DNA of 64,000 nt from Pipra filicauda (taxonomy: Eukaryota; Chordata; Aves; Passeriformes; Pipridae): positions 992,001 to 1,056,000 of the forward strand of contig NW_024104377.1 in the NCBI RefSeq assembly GCF_003945595.2, in the 5' to 3' direction. Below, piece by piece: positions 13,330-23,300 of the stretch. A model generated the notes under the pieces. That model saw only the letters and a program-made list of their open reading frames with translations, ran no database searches and had not been told where the DNA came from. Within the stretch, counting starts at the first letter, position 1; every line of letters begins with the position of its first letter. Both the position numbers and the translations under genes were made by a program.

Positions 13330-13851
13330 TGTCATGGTTTAAACCCAGCTATCAGTCAAGTACCATACAATCTCTTCCCTTCCTCCTCAGTGAAGAGGAG
13401 AATTGGAAAGTAAAGGCACTCCTTGTGGGTTGTGATAATAATACTAATAATGATAATAATTGTGAGGAAAATGAGAGAGGGAAAAAAAACACAAGAGAAA
13501 AAAGTGATGCACAATATGATTGCTCACCACCCATTGACCAATGCCCAACCTGTCCCTGAGCAGCTATCTGTGGCTCCCAGCTAATTTCCCACGGTTTATA
13601 TAGTGAGAATGACATTCTATGGTATGGAATATCCCTTTGGCCATTTCAGGTCACTTGTCCAGATCGTGCTCCCTCCTGGTGTCTTGGCTGAACATGGGAA
13701 ACTGAAAATACCTTGATTCAGAGGAAGTACTACCTAGCAACAACTAAAACATCAGTGTGCTATTAACATTATTCTCATACTAAATCCATAACACAGCACT
13801 GTACCAGATACAAAGAAGAAAATTACCTTTACTTCAGCTGAAACCAAGACA
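13330..13851 (-). mobile_element. Endogenous retrovirus LTR, probably solo, minus orientation
   Basis: A 522-bp unit opening TGTCATGGTTT on the plus strand and closing GAAACCAAGACA, so it has the TG...CA ends of an LTR. It resembles an LTR type I recall as common in bird genomes, with an ATAATAATA-rich tract (13434-13460), GTGATGCACAATATGATTGC (13504-13523), and a block around 13620-13645 reading TATGGTATGGAATATCCC. Read on the minus strand it has a TATATAAA box (13602 down to 13595), so transcription would run right to left. I favour an ERVL-like class from the overall layout, without proof. Flanking pentamers CCAGC (13325-13329) and CTGGC (13852-13856) differ by two transitions and could be a decayed 5-bp target-site duplication. 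No internal retroviral sequence lies beside it. Confidence 0.85.
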
Positions 13852-15061
13852 CTGGCTTGCCAGCTTTTTCCTTCAGATAGAGGAAGAGCCAGCGCCTCAG
13901 CGAAGGGTTCAGGAATAACCAAGTGAGTGCTACTGCAGCTGTGTGCTGTGTGGGATGGAGCTGGAGTCTGTGCTTCCAAAGCAAGAGTGTGGGCTACCTG
14001 CCTGGCACTTTCAGGGTCTGGCCTGGGCACTGGCCTTCCATTATGGTGGAGGCTGCTTCTGCCTGTTGAAAGAGTCTATTGTACTATCAGAAATACATTC
14101 TGGAAAGCTGAGGATCAGAAGACAGATATCTACTAGATAGTCTAAAAAAAGAAATAAACCCTTTCTTGTTCAACCAAGAAAACTAGAGCACCGAACTGAA
14201 GAAAACTTCTGCGCCAGAGCACCCAAACATTTGCATGTAAAATACAGCCAGAAAACATTGCCTCGTCCAAAGGCCTGTTTTGAGAAGCCTAACATAACTC
14301 AGGGGAATAAGTATACATTTCTGGTCCCCAACGGTGAGCAGTTTGACCCAGTGACACTCCCAGAACACAGACATACAAAGAGGTCAGGTCAGGTCTTCCT
14401 CCTTCTCTAAGATATCATGAACAAAAGACATATTTAAGGGTTTTTGAGAGGGAAGACAAATTGCCTCAGACATGAATTTCTCAAATGTTCTTTGGAAGTC
14501 TTAGTCCTTTTGTTTATTGAATTTCTCCCAAAGCATGCACAGAGATGCTGGGGTTTATTAACATAGCTTATGAAAGATGTTGCACTAATTACTTAGTTTC
14601 ACATGGTGTGTGAGGAGATATGGGATTAATAAATGTTGTTTATTATTAAAAAATAAAAAATTGTTGAGCAGGTAAGATATGCACTGCAATATGCTTGCTT
14701 ATCAAGCCCTTGGTCTTGCAATCTTTTAAGTGCATCAACATTCCCAGATTAATAAACTGTTTGTGAAATATTTGTTGTGCCCTGCTTGAGACGGATGACA
14801 GAAAACACCACTGTCAGATATTCAACTTTCTGAAAGTTTAAACAAAACCAAACCCAAATAAATCCAGACATTTAAGCACATGCACAACTAGCTATGTTAG
14901 CCTCGAATAAATAATTTTTTCATAACATGCTGTCCTGAGGTGGAACAACGTCTCCTAAATAACTTGGGTTGGACTATGCTGTCTTTATTGCACAGAGAAA
15001 CACTGGGAAGTTCTAAAAATCTTTCCAGACAGGCTTTGGTCAAACTGCTCATCAGCTCCTG

Positions 15062-15182
15062 GGTAATACGGGTTGATGTGTTTGGGTGGGCTTTGTGCTT
15101 TTGTTTGGTTTAGGTTGTGGTTGCTGGGTTGTGCTTTGTTTATTTGTTTGGGTTTTTTAATTCTTTGGTGGGTGTGGGGATG
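15062..15182. repeat. G/T-rich low-complexity tract
   Basis: Imperfect TTTGTTTGG, GGGTTG and TTTGGGTGGG units with very few C or A on the plus strand. Not a regular microsatellite. Confidence 0.65.
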
Positions 15183-15640
15183 TTAATCTTCAAGTAACTA
15201 AAAATCTGGATGTTTACGAAGGACTCACAATAGCAGCAATGAGATAGTTTTACAAGGAACCTACTTTGAACTAGTTGTGTAATGAAGGGTTAATGCTTTT
15301 TAAATAGGTTCCTGAATCTATTTTGAAGATGGATGTGCTAGTCTCTCATTATGTACACTTGTGCCATGTGCTTCTCTGATAGATGGGGCTTATATATTTG
15401 GACAGTTTTCTGCCATTAATTCCTAATTAGATACTTGTCAACAACATGAATTGGTATTGCTTTTGTTCAGCAACCCTGTGATTGCTCTGTCCACCCTAAT
15501 TAATGAACAGCTTCCTTATAAGTAGATTAATAGAGGTAGTCCCATTACGTGAAGTTATTTCAGTCACTGTGTTATAGTGCACCTCATCAGAGAATTGTAA
15601 AATGAAGCAGCATTTCAATTAGCTATTACACAGTATCTGA

Positions 15641-15802
15641 TTGTTTTTGTTTTCTCAGCTCTTCTTTTTACTCTGTGTGATGTTTTTGTTAGTTTTGTTT
15701 GTTTTTTGGTGGGGAGTTGTTTTTGCTTGGTTGGTTTTGTTTTTGTTTTTTTTGTTGGTTGTTTGGTTTGTGTTTGATTTGTTTTTTTGTGGGTTTTCTG
15801 AG
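15641..15802. repeat. G/T-rich low-complexity tract
   Basis: A long stretch of irregular TTTTTG, TTGGTTG and TGTTTT units. Open frames over it on both strands (about 15641-15823 plus, 15615-15836 minus) are compositional artefacts (poly-F/L/V or poly-K/T) and not genes. Confidence 0.8.
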
Positions 15803-16202
15803 AAGACCCTGATCTCTCCCTGATGTTCTTATGCACAGCACAGTTTTCTGTAAAATGTCACTGCGCTTAAGAGCAACAGCAAAGATAACAAACCTCTCAC
15901 TGTTTTGCTAGAGAAAACTGTAATGGAAAATTCTCTGTGTTCTGCTTAATGCAAGGAGAGAGATTTATCTTTAAAAAAAACCAAAACCAAACCCTCGGTG
16001 ACAGATACTGTGAGGTGCGCAGTGTCAATTAGAACTTGTTACGGTAGCTTGGCCCAAATGCTAAATGACTGTAAAAGGGTAAGACAGTAAGGTAAACTAG
16101 GAAATTGCGAGTGGCATTCACAATAGGAAAGTCAGAAATTATAGGGAGAAAACTTGTCATATTTGCATATGTTGGTCTAGTACTGCAAAAACACTTGTGT
16201 GA

Positions 16203-16262
16203 AGCCAGTAGCACAGTGCTCAGTTCTGGGCTCAATGGTACAAGAGAGATACAGGTACACTT
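16203..16262 (+). repeat. Short out-of-order CR1 piece
   Basis: The block around AGTGCTCAGTTCTGGGCTC and then GGTACAAGAGAGATAC (about 16215-16252) matches the CR1 frame segment that normally lies downstream of the segment starting at 16263. The same segment is absent from the main copy around 16540-16565. It could be a relocated piece or the end of an independent insertion. Confidence 0.45.
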
Positions 16263-16584
16263 GAAGGATGAGATGCCATCCAAAGGGACCTGGACAAACT
16301 GGAGAAGTGGGAATCTCACGAGGTTTAACAAGAGGAAGTACAAGGTGCTGCACCTGGGTCGGGACAATACCCAGTATCAACACAGGCTGGAGAACAAACA
16401 GACTGAGAGCAGCCCTGCCAAGAAGGACTTAGGGGTTCTGATGGATGAGCGGTTGGACATGATCCAGCAATGTGCGCTTGCAACACAGAAAGCCAGTTGT
16501 GTCCTGGGCAACATCAAAAGCAGCATGTCCAGCAGGTCTAGGGAGGGGGGACACTAAGGAGATTAGGAGTCTGGAGCATCCCTC
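16263..16584 (+). repeat. CR1 LINE, 5' part of a copy split by an LTR
   Basis: From GATGCCATCCAAAGGGACC onward this follows CR1 in the coding direction. The plus frame ending at 16557 still reads KYKVLHLGRDNTQYQHRLEN and later KDLGVLMDERLDMIQQCALA, which is the C-terminal part of the CR1 reverse-transcriptase protein (a non-LTR retrotransposon enzyme that copies its own RNA at the genomic target). At about 16540-16565 the copy jumps over roughly 100 or more bases of consensus, an internal deletion. It breaks off at 16584 exactly where the LTR begins and resumes at 17065 or 17071. Not functional: truncated at both ends of the protein and interrupted. Confidence 0.92.
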
Positions 16585-17064
16585 TGTCGCCGGACACAGA
16601 GATTTCTGTGAACAGTTTTTCCTGCACTCTGTAGGCCTTGCTTGCCATGGAAGTGGCAAACGTGTATTGTTTATACTTATAGACTGTGTGAAAATATGTG
16701 ATGGTTATACTTGTTAGCTGTGTGTCTAATTATAAGGTTTGAGAACATAATATGTTTATAGAAAGAAAACCTTGAGAAACTGAAGATAATGAAACACCTG
16801 CAAATTTAGTAAAACCCTAAAAGCAGATTAATTAGAAAGAGGTTTCTATGCCAAGGATGATTTCAGATCGCGTGGACAGAACATCAGGTCCAATGAACTG
16901 GAGACATGAGACGCGTGCACAGACTGAGCTATCCAATCACCTTCTTATAAGCATGTGTCCCAAACAAACTAAACTGTATAAAAGTTAACTGATTTAAATA
17001 ATAAATTGACATATTGCCGACCATAATGGCCTGTGAGCATTATGTTCATGCCTCCCCATCGATA
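16585..17064 (+). mobile_element. Solo endogenous retrovirus LTR inserted in CR1, plus orientation
   Basis: A 480-bp insertion that starts TGTCGCCGG and ends CATCGATA, bounded by a perfect 6-bp duplication TCCCTC (16579-16584 and 17065-17070). Removing the LTR and one duplication joins the CR1 sequence correctly (GGAGCATCCCTCTTATGAGG). It carries a CCAAT box (16933-16937), TATAAAA (16977-16983) and AATAAA (17000-17005). The polyadenylation signal only 23 bp after the TATA box is the arrangement of avian alpharetrovirus LTRs, and 6-bp duplications fit alpharetrovirus/ERVK-type integrases. The expected terminal CA reads TA, probably a point mutation. No internal retroviral sequence is present, so the provirus was lost by LTR-LTR recombination. 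Confidence 0.92.
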
Positions 17065-17462
17065 TCCCTCTTATGAGGAGAGACTGTGAGGGCTGTGCCT
17101 GTTCAGTCTAGAGAAGACTGAGAAGAGATCTCATCAATACACACAAATATCTCAGAGATGGGTGCCAAAAGGATGGTGCCAGACTCTTTTCAGTGGTGCT
17201 CAGTGTCAGGACAAGGAGTAATGGCCATAAACTAAACCACAGGAAGTTCTGCCTCAACATCAGGAAGAACTTACTTGTTGGAACAGGGAATAACTTCTGG
17301 AACAGGCTGCGCAGGGTGGTTGTGGAGTGTTCCTCTCTGGAGATATTTAAAATCCACCTGGACGTGTTCCTGTGTAATCTGATCTAGGTGACTTTTCCTT
17401 TGGCAAGGGGGCTGGACTAGATGATCCCCAGAGGTCCCTTCCAACCCTACCTGTGTGATAAG
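17065..17462 (+). repeat. CR1 LINE, 3' part of the copy split by the LTR
   Basis: Continues the CR1 copy from 16584. Landmarks: TTATGAGGAGAGACTGTGAG (17071-17090), the frame at 17193-17387 reading NHRKFCLNIRKNLLVGTGNN (end of the reverse-transcriptase protein), and the 3' untranslated block GATGATCCCCAGAGGTCCC (17420-17438) followed by CTTCCAACCCTACC. The tail is GTGTGATAAGG-like and not ATTCTATG. The family's 3' end lies near 17462. Confidence 0.93.
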
Positions 17463-18472
17463 GTAAGCATCCACCTTCATAAAGTCTGTTCTTGTTCTGA
17501 AATAGCATGTGCTCAAGCTCCCTAAAATGTTGGAAGTTTGGGTCAAATTATACAAGGCAGGTAAAGGTAGTGCAAATATCACTATCTTTAGTTCTTTATG
17601 TTGTATCTACAGACTTGGCAAAAGTTTAGAGTATATTCACAGGTGGAGGAGAAACAGGAAGAATGCACACATACCCACTATTTCCCTATGGAGAACAGTT
17701 ACTGGTTCACTCCTGAAAAATTCAGTCTAGGGACTGAGCCAGCTGGCTGTGAACAAGGAGGGCAGGTGTTTGCTTACCCATCCATTCTCCTGTCCCCCTG
17801 CTTCTGAGGGAGGCATCAAACCACTCTGATGTGTGAGTAGTGGATATCTTTAAAAATGGGGCAGTGCTAAAGGATGGGCATTGACCCCCTCAAAACATAA
17901 CTGAGTTTTAAGTTTCTTTTTTTTTTTCTGAAGATGTTCATAACCATAATTTAGTTCAACAATGAATTTAGAAAGAGAAACCGCCAAGTGGACCTCTGAA
18001 AATATGGGGGAAGGTGAGTCCTAAATACCTGAGCCACCTTAGTTCCTTGAAACATGAACACAGGATAATGGTAGTCTTGGACTCTACTGTTCTACATCTC
18101 TGGATGGAAACCCTGATTCCTGGACAAAAAAGTTGCCACTATCACATAATCACCATCACCACAAAAAAAAAAAAAAAAAAAAAATCTCAAACATGAAGAG
18201 AAGAAAACAACTTTGTGGTGATATACAAGAGATTTTATTTTTTCCTCAAAACTGAATCTTGTAGGTTATTTTATAGTTTAAACAAGTGTATGTTATACTT
18301 TTAACTATACTTCACATTTCAATGGACATCACTGAGTTCAAAGGAATATGGTTATTCAGAAGGCCCTGAAGAATTCTACTCTATGGTGAACTCCAATATG
18401 CACAAACTTTTCAGTTGTAGTTGTAGATGATATTTTAAGCAAAATCAAAGGTTAGAATAAGAATTACTGTCA
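17463..18472. other. Non-coding stretch without recognised gene
   Basis: About 1 kb between two CR1 copies. The only distinct element is the A22 run listed separately. Confidence 0.5.
18163..18184. repeat. Poly(A) homopolymer, 22 A
   Basis: An uninterrupted run of 22 A. There is no AATAAA signal in the 150 bases upstream and no recognisable transcript body, so nothing beyond a mononucleotide microsatellite can be claimed. Confidence 0.9.
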
Positions 18473-18995
18473 TTCACAGAATCAAAGAATATACTGAGTT
18501 GGTAGGGACCCACAAGGATCATTGAGTCCAACTCTTAGCCCTGCACAGGATCATCCCTTAGAGTCACACCCTGTGCCTGAGGGTATTGTCCTAATGCTGT
18601 CTTGAGCTCTGAACACAGCTTGGTGCTGTGACCACTTCCATGGGGAGCCTGTTCCAGCACCCAACCACCTTTTGGCTGCAGAACCCTTTTTTAATATCCA
18701 CCTAAAACTCCCCTGACATAACTTCATGCCATTGCCTTGGGTCTTGTTACTGGTCACCACAGGGAAGAGTTCAGCATCTGCCTCCTCTTCTCCTTATGAG
18801 GAAGTTCAAGACTGCAATGAGGTCTCCCCTTAATCTCCTCTTCTCTAGGCTGAACAGAGCAAGTGACCTCAGCCACTTCTCATGCGACTTCCCTTCACCG
18901 TCTTTGTTGCTCTCCCTTGGACACTCTTTAATAACTTAATGTCTTTTCTTATATTGCTGTGACAAAACCTGCACATATTCTAAGCTGTAATCATG
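18473..18995 (-). repeat. CR1 LINE fragment, minus orientation
   Basis: Opens with the degraded tail CACAGAATCAAAGAAT and then follows CR1 in reverse for about 520 bp. Landmarks: GAGTCCAACTCTTAGCCCTG (18523-18542), TGTGACCACTTCCATGGGGA (18626-18645), ACTGGTCACCACAGGGAAGA (18749-18768) and CAATGAGGTCTCCCCTTAAT (18815-18834). The subfamily differs from the copy at 3271, since the block after the first 60 bases is of the 'ccctgcacagga' type. No frame is intact, although a 69-codon minus frame covers 18551-18760. The truncated 5' end is near 18995. Confidence 0.93.
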
Positions 18996-20009
18996 CCTTT
19001 TCAATAGTAAGATATCCAAGAAGAACAGAAAACATAAAATATTAATATATGGCATGCAAGTTTTCACTTTTTGCTATAGCAAATAAACAGCAGAGTAATC
19101 ATGCAGTAAGGGAACATGTAGGTTCACAATGCTGTTACAAACTAGACGTTTGAACTAGAGTACAGAATAATGTAACAGTACTGCATGAAAAGTGGGGGTT
19201 TTTTAAAGTGAAATATCACTGTATAAAATTCAAAGATAAAGGTGTTTATCACAATGCTGATAGTATGTAGAACAGCACAGAAAACTTGGTGTGACACAGA
19301 ACTTGACCCAAGGCGTGAAAATCTAATTGAATGGGAAACTTCTGCACTGAAATATTTGAACCACAGTGTCTTACGTAATTTTTTTTTTCTTCCCTCAAGG
19401 CTGTTTACATGAATTGCAAGATTGGATGAATACAGCATGAATATCAATCCAAGGGAAGTGTTGGTCAAATTTTAAACACAAAACCATCTCTCTAGCAGTA
19501 TGCAATCCAACACTTTTTCTATTTGCTTATTTGTGTCAACATATACAACTACCCCCCTTTTGAGATTAAACACCAAAAGGCCAAAACATCAGTTTATCAA
19601 TTTAACCTCTTTGGTTAGTAACATTGCTACTCATAGAACTTTTTATCAGTTGAGCAAGCTGAATCTACCTGGGATATTCAGACTTAAGAGTACACCTTGA
19701 TTTCAGTGTATGTTTCCAGATTGGAAAGTACAAGTACAGTCTTGCTTACATGAGAACTGAAAATAAAACAATAGAACTCAACACTTCTTATGAGACATCA
19801 AAGACACAGGAGGGCAAGGGGAGAAAGAGCGAGATCATTGTTACTGGGTGAAATGGAAAGCATGGGAGAGGTGGCAGCTACATTAGGAACCTGTCCTTCA
19901 GGTGCCATACAACCTGACCCCTCTCACATTGGTGGCAATAGGAATGAGCAGCTTGGTGTCTTATTCTACTTTTTTTTGTTTATTATTTATTTTTATTGTC
20001 TCTCTAAGT
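18996..20009. other. Non-coding stretch without recognised feature
   Basis: AT-rich. A 108-codon minus-strand frame (19142-19468) shows no known domain and is probably chance. Confidence 0.5.
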
Positions 20010-20375
20010 GTAGTGCTCTGAACTGAAGACTCAGTGATGCCATCACCAGTATTGAGTAGAATAGATCCTTTCCCTGTCAGAAATGCAGCACATCTACACA
20101 ATTTCATATCCATTAGAGAGTGATTTTGGTGAGAACTCCTACTTAGTTCTTGTGCACTTGAAACTCCAGTCCATGGTAGCTGTGGTCCTTGTTTTGCAGA
20201 TGGGTGTTAGATTTAGCAATAGGAAATCAATCACTCCATTCTTTATTGTCTTTTATCTTCTTGTACCACTTGTCCAATTTATCCTAGTCATGCTGACTTT
20301 GTCCTCGAGACTGTTTTCCTACTTTTTCATCTTGGTGTCATCTATGTACTTCCTTTTTTTCCTAATTTTTATATG
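20010..20375 (-). repeat. Possible strongly decayed CR1-like LINE, minus orientation
   Basis: Two blocks, in the right order, resemble the coding part of CR1 read in reverse: CACCAGTATTGAGTAGAATAG (20045-20065) and, about 250 bp on, a stretch with ATCTTGGTGTCATCTATGTA (20329-20348) preceded by CTTGTCCAATTTATCC (20268-20283). The sequence between them does not match the consensus I remember, so this is a tentative call, and the element may extend further right. Confidence 0.35.
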
Positions 20376-23300
20376 AATCTGTTCTTCCCTCAAAGTCATC
20401 AGGGGAGATGCAGAAGAGAGACTGTCTCAGGATACACAGGTGCTTTACATTGGAGGTACTTTCCCAAGCTTAGTAATAATCTTTGCTAGTATGTCTTGCT
20501 GTAACTAGTCATGCATTTCATCCATGCTTGTGTATAGCCTCCCAAATATGAGGTTTTTACTTTGGTCAAGGTCAAATAATACCATGCCTACTGCTTCCTC
20601 TCTATCTTGTTTCTCATATAATACTAATGCAGTCCCTCAAGCCAGAGCATTCTATTCATGAAGTCCTTTGCGCTTGCCCATTCAACGGAGGTATGTCTAC
20701 TATTTTTTGAAGCTATCTAAACTACTTAAAACAGAGAGTTAAATTCACCAGCCTGAGCAAGGTTTAACCTGACCAGTAACTGAAGTTTAATATCTCAGAA
20801 GCTATTTACTACAGCATGAGATTGTTCTTTGAGCTGAAATTCGGTTCCAATCACTGCAAATTGTGCTAAGGAAACACACATTTAAACAAAATTTTTTCTT
20901 GGTTGAAAAATATCTCCTAGTCTTGCACTATTCTGTAAAGGTCCAAAATGGCATTTTTAATTTTAATATTAGCCTAAAAAGTTACAACAGTAGAACAAGG
21001 TTAATTGTTTTACAATTGCTACTTCCTTTGCTTAGTCTCTGCTCAATGTGCAATGCCATTAATGTTAAAATTTCAAAAAGCTTACTTGGTAATTATTATA
21101 ACCGCTACAAGGTTGTGTTTTCTACTTTCTGCACATATTTAAAATTTTATCTAAATTTTTAAGCAAGTGATGCATTATTGTTATGGTTGTATAGGAATTT
21201 TTCTTTTTCATATTGTTTGAGCCTTAACACACTGCACCTGACTGGAACAGAAATCACTTCCCATGCACTGTTTACACAGAAGAAGCAAAGTGTGTCATGG
21301 TTTTAGCATAACTGCAAGTTAATAAAGTATCACTAATCAACAAATTGCAAGTTATGCAGCCAAGGTTTCTAGAAATAGCCAAAAATTTCTTGTTTCAAAT
21401 CTGTTGCTCAATTGACCTTGAATGGGTCTCTAATCTCAGAGAACAGTAAGCATTTGTCTGCAATATGGATCTCTCCTATGTTGTTTAAAGTTGAACACAA
21501 AGGTGCCAATTGCTTTCCAAAATCTTATCTATGCTGGAATGATCATGATAAATATAAGATGCTATTTGAAGTGTGACAACATATTTTTGGCATGTCTGTA
21601 AGCTACAGCTTTTTGTACTATCAAACAGTAAGGGGGCCAAAGCTCTGCAGTTTGCAAGATTTTACAGTCGGTAAAATAACAGTCTAAAATATTCGGTTTT
21701 GAAATCACTAAGCAGGAAACTTGAACTGTAAAAAATAGCGTGCTTATGGAAATTTATTCTTGGAAGCAAAACTGCGTAGTTAAACTGGGGGTAACAGTGA
21801 GGGGGAGAAAGACACTTGAGCCAGAGCTGAAGAATTACACCTTTGGACTTGATGAAACCTCACTTTTTCAGCTGATTTTTGAAACTCTGTGAGTGGACCT
21901 TCTCTTGGGTTATCAAGAAAACCCCAAAACCAGAACAGCACAAGCATCTCCATGGTTGCAACAGTAGGCCATTAAATTCAATGTTTTATTTGTTGAGCAG
22001 GTTAGACTGTACATAACAAAATTTACATTGGGCTTTTCACAAGGGGAAGGGAGAAATGAGGTTCCATTAGCACCCTAGTAAAATTTGGGTTCTGCAATAT
22101 CTCTCTAGGAGTAGCACTTTTGTCTTGACTCTTGCCAATCTCTTCCTTGCTTCAGAAAATATGTAGAGTTGCCTAAGAAGAAAGTGTCTATGCTTCTAGC
22201 AACTGGGAACAAGTCTAGATGTTGAGGACAGTACTTGACATTTGTAGTTAAGAATTTGTGTTGCGTATTAGCTCTGACTGCGCGGTGATTGCGCATTTCA
22301 CACAACGTACAGATAGCCCATCCCAATCCTGTAATCAGTGTGGTACTACAGTTTGTCAATATTGTACACAGGCACAAGCTACTTTACTCAGGATAGAACA
22401 AATAAATCACTTTGGGGCCACATTTCAGCAAAAGAAAATTAAAACAGGTGGGCAAGAAACCTTCACTATGTATAGAATGTGCATAAAACTTAGAGTGCCC
22501 TGTAAACTTCTGAAAATTTCAGTTGGTTTTTTTTTATACACAAATTAAAGGGGATTGAAGTAGTACCTGAAAGGGACAAGATGCCAAGTCAATAGAAGAT
22601 ATTTAACCTCAGGAGGACTTCACAAGTCTGTTTACTGACATAAAGGTAGCTTCACCTAGATCTAACCTATCAGAAAGACAAAACTACCTCACTAGTAATG
22701 AATGATTACTGTCTTGTAATTTGCAGTTATCTCTGAGAAGGCCTCACAGATATATATTGCTTGGGAACTGCTTCTTGAGGATGTTGATAGCTAACTTAAG
22801 AGCTGAAAAAACAACAAATTCAGAAAGAAAGATCAGTAAGCAAAAACAACCTCAAAGAAAAAGTTGGAAGTATTACTCTTGCATGAACACCTTTTTCAAA
22901 CTAATCCTGAAACTAGATGTTATAGGAAAATACCTCTATTTACCTCTTGCCTGCTATTAGTCTCCTTTTCGCTCAACAAGACACATCCTGAAATAAGTGT
23001 CTCCCAGAAACTGAATTTTCAGGTCTGTCCATTGAAAGATGTAGTGGCACAGTTTTTTTAAGCTTCCTAAGTCACCAGTCAGGTGGAGATGAAAAACGAC
23101 GTATTTCGTGCCTGTATGCCACTGAAAGAACTACTTCAGTACACTGTGGTGGGGATAATGATAGGAATGATATTGTCTGGATATGAAAGGCTGAACAGCA
23201 GAATCCACTTTACTCTGTGATCCCGCAGGAAGTTGCCTTGCTGGTGATGCTTGCACCCATCATTTTGACATATGAATGTTTTTCAACAGTCAAAATAAGC

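Larger units (their letters stand above)
13852..16202. other. Non-coding stretch, unique-looking with G/T-rich tracts
   Basis: No coding or RNA feature recognised. It contains two G/T-rich low-complexity tracts (listed separately) and AT-rich sequence with a TAATTAAT core near 15500. Confidence 0.5.

Noticed and set aside
15615..15836. Lysine/threonine-rich minus frame and Phe/Leu/Val-rich plus frame
   Set aside because: Both are translations of a G/T-rich low-complexity tract.
17960..18184. Possible processed retrocopy ending in A22
   Set aside because: No AATAAA upstream of the A run, no coding body and no flanking duplication seen. CR1 does not usually mobilise polyadenylated transcripts.
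21293..21310. TGTCATGGTTTT, same first 11 bases as the LTR at 13330
   Set aside because: The similarity stops after 11-12 bases and nothing of the following LTR is present.
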